The translations under genes and the position numbers were made by a program. From Jackrogersella multiformis (taxonomy: Eukaryota > Ascomycota > Sordariomycetes > Xylariales > Hypoxylaceae), in NCBI GenBank assembly GCA_902806575.1, contig CADCXD010000004.1, forward strand, positions 2,604,001-2,668,000: DNA of 64,000 nucleotides. Reading direction: 5' to 3'. The notes under the pieces are model-generated. The model saw only the letters and a program-made list of their open reading frames with translations, was not told the DNA's origin and searched no databases. The first letter of the stretch is position 1; each line of letters begins with the position of its first letter. Shown here one piece after another: positions 21,878 to 33,319 of the stretch.

Positions 21878-24503
21878 CTATTTCATCGCTAGAACTTCTG
21901 CCTTCCTGATCCCAAAGAGACCGCTATTGGCCTCGTCGCGCTCATCGCGGACGGACAGGGATGGGGAAACAACGAACGATACGCGTGCTTGGGACTGCTG
22001 CAGCTCCATGGGGTCGACACCGAACTGGTCCTGGTTTACCGGCACCATGGTGGCTTCGGAGAACTTTGAGCCGCACTCAGGAAAGGTGTACGTCAACGTC
22101 GTACCAGACATCCAAATCTTGGTACTGACCTCCCAGGTTACCGACACCACAATCTTGAGAGACTTATAGGCATCTTCCTCTGTCACGGACATGCTTCTCA
22201 GAGGCTGCAATATTCCGGACATAATGGTGGCATGTCTTTCGACAGTATCTTCTTTGAACTTAGCCATGCGCGAGGCACACTCCTTATTCTTCATGGCATT
22301 GGTTATAATTCGCGCGTGGTCGTTAATAACGAGCTGTCGATCCCTTGAATGATGCCTGCCCCCTGCCTTGTTGAAGGCCAGGATGCGATCTTGTAAGGCA
22401 GCAAGATGCAAGTCCACCTCATCATCAAAGCCGAGAAAGACCTGTGGGGAAATGATTTTTCGAAACAGGTAGTCCAGAGCTACTCGCATGATGATGTACG
22501 GTCTATAAGACTCGACTCCAAGCAAGTATGTCATATGATGATTCGCCTGGAAAGTATTGGTCGGGAATACCAAGTTTGTCAGGTACTGCCAGGTCGTCTC
22601 CTCTTTTCTTGCCAACATGCTATTAGCCACTTTGGGGTTCTCCCCGGGCTTCAAGTGGCATGTAACAACATAACCCTTCGCGAGGTCAACGACATGATCG
22701 ACTGCTTCCTTGATATCTCCCGTATCCCAATCGTCCTTCTCTCGCGAGAAGGACATGCCCGTACGCTTCTTACCGGCGCCCGGGGAAGGCGCCCGAATGA
22801 CGGTGGTAGGTGCCAAGCTAGCTCGGGTGTCACCATGTCGGAACAGAGCGGGCCAGTTCGAGGGACCACCAGTAGGGGTGCTGGGATGAGCAGCATCGGG
22901 GTTTGGCCCTTGGGTCTTGAACGACTCGGTGGGCTTCCACGAGGGTGCCTTAGGATTAAACACCGGTAGGCCAGAAGGCTCAGCAGATGAATTCAGGGCC
23001 ATGTTAGATGGGTCCTGAGCCTTGACAGATGAGACTGCAGCGTTAGCGGCCGTGGCTGCGGCTCTAGCAGACTCCTTGGCTAACGGAACTTCATCAACTG
23101 AGGTAGATGGTCCCGTAACCGAGGAAGACGCGTCAACGTATTCCGAGACAGACTGGCCCGCGGCTATTGAAGACGGACCCGCGGCTGCTAAAGATAGAGC
23201 TTTTGGCTTGACTTCTCCAGCAACTTTCTCGTCACGATACTTGTTGCCAACATCGGTCAGATAGCTTAAGAGATAAGCCCTGTCGTTTTCCTTCGAGACG
23301 TCCGGCGGCGACTTCTTCTCGTGGGACTCCGGTACAGAAGGAGACGGGAATTCTGGTCGTAAAACCGAGTTGTCCTCAGGTTCTACACCAGCTGCCTTGG
23401 CTAGCTCCGCGTTTCGAAGACGCAACTTCTTCAATTCTCCTTCGAGAGACTATAGAAGAAGGAAATAGTTAGCCATCTGTAGATGCTTCCGTGTCTTCAG
23501 CGCTGAATTATACCTGAATATGAGCAATCTGCGTCTGCTCGCCCTTCTTCATTTCATCCTTGAGCCATTCATGATGCTGCTGAAAGCTGACCGCCTCCTT
23601 CTCGGTCGCATGCAGCTCACACTTCAGGTTCTCAATCCGACCATTCGAAAGCTCAACCTCTCGCTTTGCCGAATTCTCTCGGCCCAGGGCTCGCTTAAGC
23701 TCATCTTGAAGCTTATGCAACTCAGCCCTGGTCGCGTTCGCATCACGTATGACTTTGTGGGTCTGCCTATCAGCGTCACGTCGACCGTTGTCACGTTCGA
23801 ATCGCAGATTGCAGATCGCCGAAGTGACAAGCTGGCCGATTTCGGTCAGCATCTGCCCACTCTGATGTTTGAAGTCTTGGTGGATGCCAGGTGCGCGATT
23901 GACCCAAGTGCTCATCGTAGAAATACGGTTGGCAATCAATCTGCTCGACTGAACAGAGTCCTAAAAGCCGTAATTAGCAACTTTGAATAAAGTAGCTATA
24001 TTGACACCTAGGCCATAGGCTGGTAATAGGGAACTTACGTCTTCGCCGGAAACTCGAGCATCGTTGGACTGGTATCCAGAAAAACTAGTGAGGCCACTGG
24101 CATTACTGGAAAACGAGTCGTGGTAGCGCGACATCGCCCGCGTGCCCATCGTCTGTGTCGACGAGGATGGAAAGGCGACGCCGCCACCATAACGATAGCT
24201 TGTCGGACGGACCGACTGTGCCACAGGCAGTTGGCCGCTTTGCGGACCAACTTGGCTGGAAAACGCAGCCGAAGCGTTGAGGAGTTGAGACTCCTCGTCA
24301 CTCACACGAGCCATGCCCTTAAGCGAGTCCTCACCCTTACCAGTCTCCTGATCCCGAACATCCTCCTTCTCGCCTTTGGCAGAGTCCTTGGCCGCGGCCG
24401 ACTCTCTGCCCTTGGCAGAATCCCTGTCCTCGTAGGAGCGCAAAAGCGCACCCCGTGGCGGGTCGGACCTAGATGAAATATCAGAATCAGAAGAACTTGA
24501 CAT
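21878..24503 (-). CDS. Uncharacterised fungal coiled-coil protein
   Basis: Three exons (24503-24039, 23960-23514, 23449-21878) with consensus GTAAGT/GTATAA donors give 827 residues. I do not recognise a named family. Residues 1-155 are Ser/Lys/Asp-rich and look disordered, with the repeated string DSAKG. Residues about 160-330 are Glu/Lys/Arg/Gln-rich with heptad-like spacing (DRQTHKVIRDANATRAELHK, LKCELHATEKEAVSFQQHHE, LEGELKKLRLRNAELAKA), a likely long coiled coil. A Ser/Ala/Pro-rich linker follows (about 345-500). The C-terminal 260 residues are more globular and carry aromatic-rich stretches such as WQYLTNLVFPTNTF and YIIMRVALDYLFRKIISPQV, so this part probably folds. No signal peptide or membrane helix is seen. 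It reads as an intact gene without decay. Its promoter side is the large gene-poor block. Confidence 0.8.
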
Positions 24504-26701
24504 TGTCGCGGGAGATCAAAATGTCAATGTAATGATCCAAGTGAACCCAGTGAAAAGAAAGAGAGGCATAAATATTGAGTGTCAGATGACTATCCCAGTA
24601 TGATGCGGATTCTCCAGGCTCCGAGTTAAGCTTCTAGATACCGACGAGAGAACGAAGGAAGGGTTGAGTAGTGGGATGATGCGAAGAGTAATGATCAACA
24701 AGAAAGTGCTGTAAATATTGGGGACAGATTCGTGTGTTGTGTGTTGTGTGTTGCGAAGGTTTGGGGATGTTGTGTAGATTTCTGTTTATGAGAAGGGAAA
24801 GAGAAAGATGTGGAATGAGTTGGGCGTGAGGTGAGGTAATGAATTAAGGAAATCATGCTGGTATTTCTAGAAGGGATTGGAAGTGGGAATATCGAGGCAG
24901 TTGCCCCAGTGGTTGTTGTCCCGGTTGTTGCCCCGGATGACCTATGAACAGACCGGATGACAACGGTCAAACCCTGTTGTAACTTCCTCATCTTCTGCTT
25001 AGAAGGTCGTAGGCAAGCGAGGAAATTCTTGTCAAAAGAAAGGGAAGGTGAGGTGAGGGGATCCGAGGTAGTTTCCTTCGGAAATCTGGGAAGACAATGT
25101 GGTCGTTCCCTAAACCCCTTTTCCCGGGAAGGCGCGCTCGGGGGGTAGGCGAGCTTTCCTTTTCAACACAGACCATGGGTCTCCCACAATGAATTATTCC
25201 GGTGACAAGAAGGGGGCGGGAAACTGGGAAGGAGCGTTTTCGTAGCGACCGGCGTCGCAAACGTGACTTTTCGTTGCGATATGTACAAGGAGACCCACAC
25301 AATTCGCGAAATACATTGTACAAATAGGTAGCCAATACAAGCACCACTTCAACCCATGACTTGACCTCGGCATATAGACGAAGGGGAAACAGGCAATTAA
25401 ATAGTATGGAATATTACTTACTTCATCCAACGCGGATGAAAATACGGATCAAGGTTTGGGTCTGGCAGAGGTGGAACTGCACCCAAAGACATAGCCGTAT
25501 GCTGCGTAGCTTCAGAGCTACGCATCGGGGCCGAGCGCTGCTGGACAAATTGTTAGTTCTAGATGCTCATTTTTCGGGACAACCTTGAGAGAAGGGTAGA
25601 GGGTTTGCAGGAATTGGGTAATGAATGTCTATGCAGATTCGAGTATACATCTTAAGTAAACCCGCTTCCACATAGATGAGCAAGTGATGTATTAGATGGG
25701 TAGACCTACATGGTTGTCCGGGAAAAATGAACTCATTGACGAATCCATATCTATAATGATTATTGTTAGCACTTCCAAAAGAAATAGGGGCTATCAATAT
25801 ACAATAGGGACTTGAGGCCTTGTATATACCCGCTTAGAAGCAAACAAACAGCTTCAAGGGGGGAAGAGGAGAGGGGGGTAGTTAAAATCATCATCATAAC
25901 AAAAGCTCAAGATTGATAGCTCCAACAGAGAAGTTCTCTACTGAGGGTTAATGACAAGAGTCCTACTTACTGAGATGGGAAGAGAGCTCTAGGCTCGAGT
26001 GATGCCTCTGTATGGCAATGCGTCTAGAGTGAATAGATATGGTCAGTAAAAGAACCAAATGAGTATGTGTAGAACTTGTAGTATGTGTAGAACGTGTTAT
26101 ACGTGTAATATTTCGTGTTTTACGTGTTGGAGGCAGAGAAATGGAAATGTAAACGAAGAATGAGTACCCTACTTAGGTATCAGGTAAGGTAAATGGGGGG
26201 TGCTCAAGTATATGATGTATCACTTGCAGCCTCTGCTATGGGAGATGAAGATGATGGCTAGGAGGAGAGGAGCATGTGTGTGAGAGAAAGAGAGCTGCTG
26301 GTGAAGAAAGCATGAGGTATTTTGAACATAATAAACGTGTTTTCTTCACATTGAGATGCGAGAATTACATGATTCTATGTAGGAAATGTGTGAAACTTAC
26401 TAAAGGAATGTCCAGATAGGTGTATGTGTATTATCAGAACTAGTTCTGATGATATCTGTTGTGAGATAGAAGGAATTTGGAGAAGAAATGTGTGAACCAA
26501 AACAGAAATGTAATTGAAGTGGGATGTTTTGATGGTGAAGAAGGAAGAAAAGAAATTTGGAAGGGAGGGAGGGAAGAAATTTCTTAAAGGCACTCACTCA
26601 CGAGAACTCGAAGAGTATGACTAGTAGAATCAGTCAACAAGTCTGATATCCAACCAGGGAATCTCGATTCTCGAACTCATAAGCGGAGACTGTCCTGGGA
26701 A

Positions 26702-26905
26702 TCAGTATTGCATTTTGTTGGTCGTATCTCGAGGGGTCCACCGACAGGAGGAGGTTATCGTTGAGATACTCTCAGTTGGTGCCGTGACGGTAATTCTCAC
26801 GACCTCCGCCATCGTAAACCCAGATGGCGGGATAGCTGGATAAGGCACGGCGGATGTCTTAGCACCCATGAGCTTGTAGAGTGGGATAAGCACCACAAAC
26901 CACAT
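26702..26905 (-). pseudogene. Coding-like fragment, unknown
   Basis: A 67-codon frame starting with ATG stands out because it is GC-richer than its AT-rich surroundings and uses codons like the real genes nearby. It starts with a hydrophobic stretch (MWFVVLIPLYKLMG) and then continues into a Thr/Ser-rich part. Immediately upstream in frame lies a stop codon. I do not recognise a family. It could be a surviving exon of a decayed gene or a real small gene. Confidence 0.25.
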
Positions 26906-27591
26906 GAGATCCGTGATGTTTTAGAGAAGGGGTAGCGAGCCATTCAGGGATGACATATCTTCACCCCTGAGCTAGATTAACACCAAGCATGAATATTTAG
27001 ACATGCTCAATGATGAGACTAGTATTCAAAAGTGATTAGCAAGGAGTTCATGATAATGCTAGACCATAGACAGATATAGTAAAGAGCTTGCCTCTATTGA
27101 ATAAAGAACGAGTTCAAAGAGTGTTCTTATCATTATTGATCTAGAGAGATTATAACGTCAGACTAAATATTGCCATTAGTATATATAATCTAGTGGTTTG
27201 TAGGAGAGGCAAGATTACCGATAATACTAGGGGGAGCTTGAATATTGACATGCAAAATCAGCCAACTCGTGGTGTAATACTAGCTTTAGTCATTAGCTGG
27301 TGTTGGAAATTTTGATCTCTTAGGATAAAGAACATGTGAAAAGGATATATCTTTGAAGATTATGAGTGAAGAGATTGTGAGCAACATTCCTAGGCTATTA
27401 ATATAGGTGTTGGGGTTGAAATGGATACAAATGTAACAATAAATAAAGTAGAAGAGCAGTAGAGCTGAAAGTCTTTTCTAGACTAGAACAATAACAAGAT
27501 ATTAGGAAGCATAGTAACGTACCTAATCCGCTCAGCCCTCCCATACTTTGATAGACTCTTTAGGAGTCGTAATAAGCTCTGGGTGTCTTCA

Positions 27592-27888
27592 TTACTCTCG
27601 ATGTTGCTCCTGACCTTGGATCATCGCCAAGTGACATAGATAACTATGAACCACAATGCCATTATGGTTATACGCAAGGCAGCTCATTCCATTATTCAGT
27701 ACCTGTACGGTACATGTAATTATGCCTAGCTGAAATGCCATATTGCTATTGGGCGGACAAGTACAGCAAGCAGTATATTTGCTAGCAGTTCTCCCGCAGC
27801 ATGTGGCATGCCTTGACATCTCAAGTACCGAGGCTGGAGTTTCAACTTGCTGAAGATATTCATCGTAGCCTAGCTAGGCTCGTTAAAC
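27592..27888 (-). pseudogene. Cysteine-rich coding-like fragment
   Basis: A frame open from about 27888 to the stop at 27592 encodes roughly 95 residues; the first ATG gives 75. It holds eight cysteines, in the groups CC, CC, C and then single Cys, within the strings HATCCGRTASKYTACCTCPP and TCTVQVLNNGMSCLAYNHNG. Upstream of the ATG the frame remains protein-like (YDEYLQQVETPASVLE) and ends near possible acceptor sites, so it may be the last exon of a larger gene. No signal peptide is seen in this piece. One possibility is the C-terminal part of a Zn2Cys6 regulator of the AflR type, whose tails carry a Cys-rich helical stretch; this is weak. It may also be chance. Confidence 0.25.
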
Positions 27889-29479
27889 AGACTGTAATGA
27901 AAAGTTTGGCTGAGTAGTTCATGGTTCCGCTAGGAACCGAATACCTGTGCCACTCGCCTCTTTGGGGGTCGATTCTGAAGTCGGGGCATTGCAAAAGGTA
28001 GTCATTATCTTTTGAGATTCTATTATAGAAATAGGTCTTTTCGGTAGTTGGAATGATGGAACTATTACACTGTTAGCACATGTACGTTACTGAACCGATA
28101 CTGACTTCTTATACAGGGGAGGGGTATTCGTGGTTGAAAGGCCGAAGGGTAAATGAATAAGCCTAGGACAAATTGCATTCCGATTGAGAAAGACAGGTTC
28201 AGTGGTGGATATTAACCTAGTTCTATTGTGTATAAACTATCTGGACAAGAAGGTTCGGACGAAAATATAATTTAAAATGTATTAATGGATAGATATGAAT
28301 GTGATAACTGCGAGTTTAATATATTCTAATATTTAGGGGAGATTTCCAAACTCATTTTTCTCGGCATTGGCCGAGTAGAGTGCAAGGGAGAGAAGAAAAG
28401 GATAGAGAAAAGGCGAGGATTAGAAAAGTTTGCCGAATATCCCTAGATTTTCAGACATGAGTAACTATCCAGATAGATGATTCCTAGGTTAGAGGAAAGA
28501 GTACTTCGTATAAATTGTTAATGACGACTAGGAGATACGTTAGACGAACCTGGAGATCTTAAGCCGAGCTGCATTTGATATCGAAGCAAACATAAATAAA
28601 ACTCCGTACTCAGGTCATTAAAAGACAGAGGTTACGAAGATGATAGACATCATCGCATTATGAGTATCGGAACTTCTCTTACCGTGCCAATTTCCTGCCA
28701 CAAACCAAACGAATAATATTATATATCTCCAGTCTTTACCGATAATATATCAAGACTCCCGAAGATGTTGAAACTTTCCTATTATCGGCGACGACGTAAC
28801 CAAGAGAGACGTTTCATGGGAATGGGATTCATCGGAGCGTGGGCCATCAAGTTTTTCCTCGAATTATCCATTTTGTTATAATGACTGTATAACAAACGGT
28901 TACATAGGAAATGATCGATGTCGCTTTGCCGTCTCAATTTTAGCTGTGAAGCAGCCGAAGCACTGCAAGGAGAGAGTCCGAAGACAACTAAACGCCTAGG
29001 TTTACATGCCCACCATGGCGCAAATAGTAGGAAAGAGAGCCTCGTCTACCGAAAGATCGACTGCTACTCAGCACTGTGAGAGATCCTGGTTATTAAGGAG
29101 CGAGCACAGGTAGAACACTGGTTTTTCCTAGCTGAGCTTAAGGATCGCATTAATTGCCATGATAATTAAACTGAACGATGATAATGTATGAGCGAAGATC
29201 CGGCTTAAGCAATGTAGTATGGTCAGGTGAGTGAAGCGATTTACCGTAGATATCATGGTTTATATAACCCTATATTGGAAGGACTAGGCCATGCTGCCAA
29301 TATTAGCGACGAGTTGAGTATTTTCGCTTGGCATGTAAATAATGGCGGTATATACACATAGGACTTAAATAATCGTGTCCCATGAAATACATCGACATCG
29401 TGCGATAGCAGAGGCTCTGTGTCGAGCACTTCTCTCTACCTACTAATGTTTATTATGATATTATGATGGATTCCTATTG

Positions 29480-30510
29480 GGGTGAATAGTAGTAGCTTTG
29501 AATATACCTACATGCAACAATCTTACCATCATACAGACTTACGCTCGCGAGGACAAGCCGCGCTATCCTCAAGCTTCGTGTATGCTTTCGATGAAGATAC
29601 ATTATTGTCGTGTCGGAAAAGACTTGCTGGTAGGCAAACTAATCATCGCCGAGGAAACGCGGCCAACTTGGTCACCGAAGCGAAGCATGGATGTAGGTGT
29701 TGTCTATATAGGACACATGTTACTAAAGTGTGTACGTGAGTGAAGACAATATCCAAATGGAATCCTCGTCGCGTCACGGCGACGGCTATGCTTTTCAATA
29801 GCTTATATTCGACCGCGTATGTGTAGCCCTTACCGAATGGCACGAATGAACCTTTTCGAGCTCGATATGCGGCACTGGCCATTCCTATGAGAACTTCGCA
29901 TATCAACGTTGCCTATAATGTAAATATCTTGACTCGAACAGAAATATTCAGAGCACGAGTTACCTAGATGGGTAGTCGTAGGTCTACGACGGAATCATTG
30001 GGACGTGTTGTTACCTCCTATGACGCAACACATCTTGTTAGTCCATGGCGTCTTCCATGAATTGAACTAGGACGACTTAATTGAAGGGCTGGTACGTAAT
30101 CTGCAAGCCTGGAAATGCCACGCGAAATCTACAGGTGGGAGTCAGAGTTGACATAATCATTCTTCCAGGAGTTGCCAGTTACCATACCAATATATCACCG
30201 AAGGCAGAGGAACTTTTTTTTAATCTAAAATCAAATGCTTTAGTACTACCGACATCTAATTACCTAGCTTGGATCCTAGTCAGCAGGCCAATGAACGTTC
30301 TCCGACTCGGCGATAACGATCGGGGGCAGAGGTCGGCTTAACACAAATATCAGCAGAATGGCGCCGAAAAGTAATTGAGGACGAATGCTCCTCCGAAATA
30401 GGTATGCTATTGTAAAATCAGCGTGAAAAGTTTGTTGTATACGGCACGATTTGGGGATGCGGCGTGTGATCTCGCTGAAGATGCCTGTCGAGAATGCCGT
30501 TTACCAAGTT
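29480..30510. pseudogene. Possible gene relics
   Basis: Several short stop-free, relatively GC-rich pieces occur here on both strands without an ATG or a full splice chain. On the minus strand a 74-codon frame (about 30510-30285) includes a hydrophobic segment LLFGAILLIFVLSRPLPPIV like a membrane anchor, and another piece (about 29906-29820) reads LICEVLIGMASAAYRARKG. They do not join into one protein that I recognise. They are recorded as possible remains, not as a gene. Confidence 0.15.
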
Positions 30511-30688
30511 GATAGGCAAAAGGGACACAGTCTGTAATTGGGTTGGCGCCCTTATAGAGAGAGGAGAGAGTGGTTGTGGTGGACGGTAGCTAAGCCAGAA
30601 TTAGAACAGGTTTCGTGGAATACGTGGCTAACCAAGACTTACAGTGAGAATTCCTAGAACGGGAATGGCCAGGCCAACAATTAGCATC

Positions 30689-32525
30689 TCAAATAGCCTT
30701 GGTACGAGAGAACAAACTGCTGTAGACGGCGTCCACAACAGGCGCAGCGCTGATCATTCGTCCGCCGAAATAACGGCCGTTCAAGCCTTTGATGGCGTTT
30801 TCGCCTCCTTGAACCTTGTCGAATTTGAGGTATATGTCTCCTTGAGAGTTCGGGTCGAGGGAAATATGGACTACGTGGCCATATTTCTCTTCGGCTTCCT
30901 GTCGAACGTCATCCTCCAACTCCTTAACCCAGGCTTCACCTTCTTCTCTGTAATTTCAAGTTAGTATCGATATATAATAATTATGGTAACAGAGAATACG
31001 TACTCAGTTGCATCAAACATGTTGTGCAGAACGACGCATCGACTAGCCATGTTGACATTAACAGGCAATGGCTTAGTCTCAGTCTTGGGCTTGAGAATCT
31101 GTCTCTCGTCACGACTTCCGTTGGGAGCTTCGTCAGTTCGAGCGAGCTTTCTCATCAATGCATCACGACTATAGTTGTTAAAATTCACACCAGCAACATC
31201 GGTGTCGTCCAAAGCGCTGGCGCCAGTCGCCTTGTCGTTATCACGGCCTCCTGCTCGGTCGAAACCAGAGGCTTGGGGGCCTCGCCCGCCAGCGCCGGAA
31301 AACGCGGATCCCTGATATGGTTGGTTTTGGCCCTGGAACCTCTGTAGGATATTGGCAGTTGACTCAGGGGTAAACTTATCGTTACCAAGTCCAACGCGGA
31401 TCGGACGACCAGCAAGGTCAAACCCATTCATCTTCTCGAGTGCTTCACGAGCCTGGTCAGCTTCGCGGAACCTAGTACTAAGTTAGCAAATATGGCCAGC
31501 TAGAGCGGGCATTTATGATAACATACTGTACAAACCCATAACCGCGGCTGCGGCCCGTATCGTCTTTCTGGAGTTGGACAAACTCGAGCTCGCCGAACGG
31601 TTCAAACACATTTTGTAAGTCTTGCTCCGTTATGCTAAAATGGATATTCCCGACGTAGAGGCGATGGAAGGGGATCGAATTGGCGTGAGTGCCAGAACTC
31701 TCGGTAGTGCGAACTTGGCGATTCTTCTCGGCTTCGGTAAGCTGCACTATGACTGGTATACCTAGGAGCTTTTGACCTGTGAGCTGAAGAGCAGCAGTGA
31801 CGGAATCTTCATTTTTAAATTCAACGTAGCCGACACTGTATCATGACATCATTAGCAATGAAGACATCGAGGAACCGGGACTCTTACCCTTTAGATCTTC
31901 CACTGATGCGATCTTTGACAATCTGAGCCTCGTTGACAGGGCCGACCTTCTCGAAAAAATCTTTAAGTTCCTTAGTACGAAGACGAGCAGCTAACTGCTG
32001 GACAAATACGGTGCGGCGATCTCGCTCGTCTTCGGTCAGTTGGGGGGTGGCGTCACGTTTCGGCGTACGTCCTCCTCGGGGCCTTTCATCATCCCTGCCT
32101 CGATAGTGACTGCGATCATCACGGTCGCGTTCACGATGTTCGTCTCTTGGGCGATAGTGCCGACGAGGAGAGCGCGAGCGAGAACGATCCCGACCACCGC
32201 GGCCACCACTTCGATAGAAATCTCCATCACCTCCTCTGTGACGACGTGAGTGTCGACGATCATCATCGCGGCTCCGACTTCTGCGCCTACTCTTATGACT
32301 ACCCGTTTCACTTCTCGGAGTAGCTTCTCTGTTCTCGTCGCCACGATCACGTCGCGTGCGGTCAGCACTACGATCGCGTCTTCGGCCGGGACTGCGATCA
32401 CGGTCTCTACGGTCGCTTCTATCTGATTTTACACGGTCATCATAATCCTTTGATCGAGTATCCTTGGTATCATTCTTGCTGGTGGCAGTAGCGTCAAGCA
32501 AGGCCTCGACATCGAGGGTAGCCAT
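30689..32525 (-). CDS. RBM39/Rsd1-type splicing factor (CC1-like, U2AF65-related)
   Basis: Four exons (32525-31888, 31835-31527, 31471-31004, 30947-30689) give 557 residues. The architecture is the one of RBM39/Rsd1: an N-terminal Arg/Ser/Asp-rich domain (residues about 20-170), RRM1 (about 185-260; RNP2 VFVQQL, RNP1 VGYVEF), RRM2 (about 280-355; RNP2 LYVGNI, RNP1 RGYGFVQF), a Gly/Gln linker, and a C-terminal U2AF-homology motif RRM (about 450-550; VVLHNMF and the LNGRYFGGRMI loop). The protein acts in the nucleus in 3' splice-site recognition. All three introns split codons in phase, and the joined sequence restores each RNP motif, which supports the model. It is codirectional with SCS7 upstream. 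Confidence 0.93.
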
Positions 32526-33319
32526 CTTGATATTTTGTGATCGGTCAGAGCAAGGCGAGAGTGGGAACGCGGAAGGATACGTTGTCTGTTTTCGTAGTAA
32601 CTGACGTCGATCAAGGATGGTTCCTGGTCGGCAAAACGTAGTTGAATATAATTAAGGGAAGTAAGATAATGAAGTCACTTACAAACCGATAGCGCGATTA
32701 GATGGTTAGATGGGGACAGGACAGGATAGTATCGATGCCGATGCCGAAGTTGGGGAATGTAAGTTCAAATGAGAAGGGTGGCAGGAAAAAAGATGCCTAC
32801 CCTAGGTACCTAGGAAGGTAGAAAACCAAATCCGTCACACTGCAGAAAATGCTTGCTCGGTCAATCCTCGGTAAAACTGTGATACCTAATTAAAAAGTTT
32901 TGCTTACCAACGTATCTAGTAACTACATATTATCATATAAGTGCGTGAATCTTCCCTGCCTACCTAGGTACATACGTAAATCATGTTCCTTGCAATTACA
33001 CACATAATTAAGTAATGAATGCCTTTCTCCGAAACCTTGGAAGCCATCTTCATTATCACAAGGCAACAAAGAATACATAGGCACCTAGGTACTCGTGAAT
33101 ATCAAATGAACACGTAATTAATTATTAGAAGTCGAGCACGGTTTAAGCTGAGTATCTCCATAATCCGTTGACATACAACCGAACGCCGTATCTGCCGACC
33201 CTACCCCTATAACCCCAGTCCTCAGTCATTGCACTTTGCGTGCGAAATAAATACGTATCGCCATGTCCATGCTAGTTAAACCAGCTCCTAGGGCTCCTAG
33301 GTGCAGCTGCGGTAATAAC
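32526..33319. promoter_or_regulatory. RBM39 promoter and SCS7 3' flank
   Basis: No gene is visible. Repeat islands of the CCTAGGTACC type occur near 32800-32820, 32957-32972 and 33078-33094. Confidence 0.4.

Larger units (their letters stand above)
24504..30688. other. Gene-poor block of 6.2 kb
   Basis: No intact gene could be supported in this stretch, which is by far the largest gap in the window and visibly AT-richer than the genes. It holds short simple repeats (TGTGTTG near 24731-24752, GTAGTATGTGTAGAAC near 26075-26100), several consensus donor-like sites on the minus strand and three short coding-like fragments described separately (26702-26905, 27592-27888, 29480-30510). It may combine a long promoter/leader for the coiled-coil gene with remains of lost genes. 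This is inference. Confidence 0.4.

Noticed and set aside
30081..30341. 86-codon plus-strand frame in the gene-poor block
   Set aside because: Non-ATG start and no recognisable family; the opposite strand looks equally coding-like, so no assignment is safe.
24504..30688. Intact transposon
   Set aside because: No terminal inverted or long terminal repeats, no transposase, reverse transcriptase or integrase motif was found; heavily mutated remains cannot be excluded.
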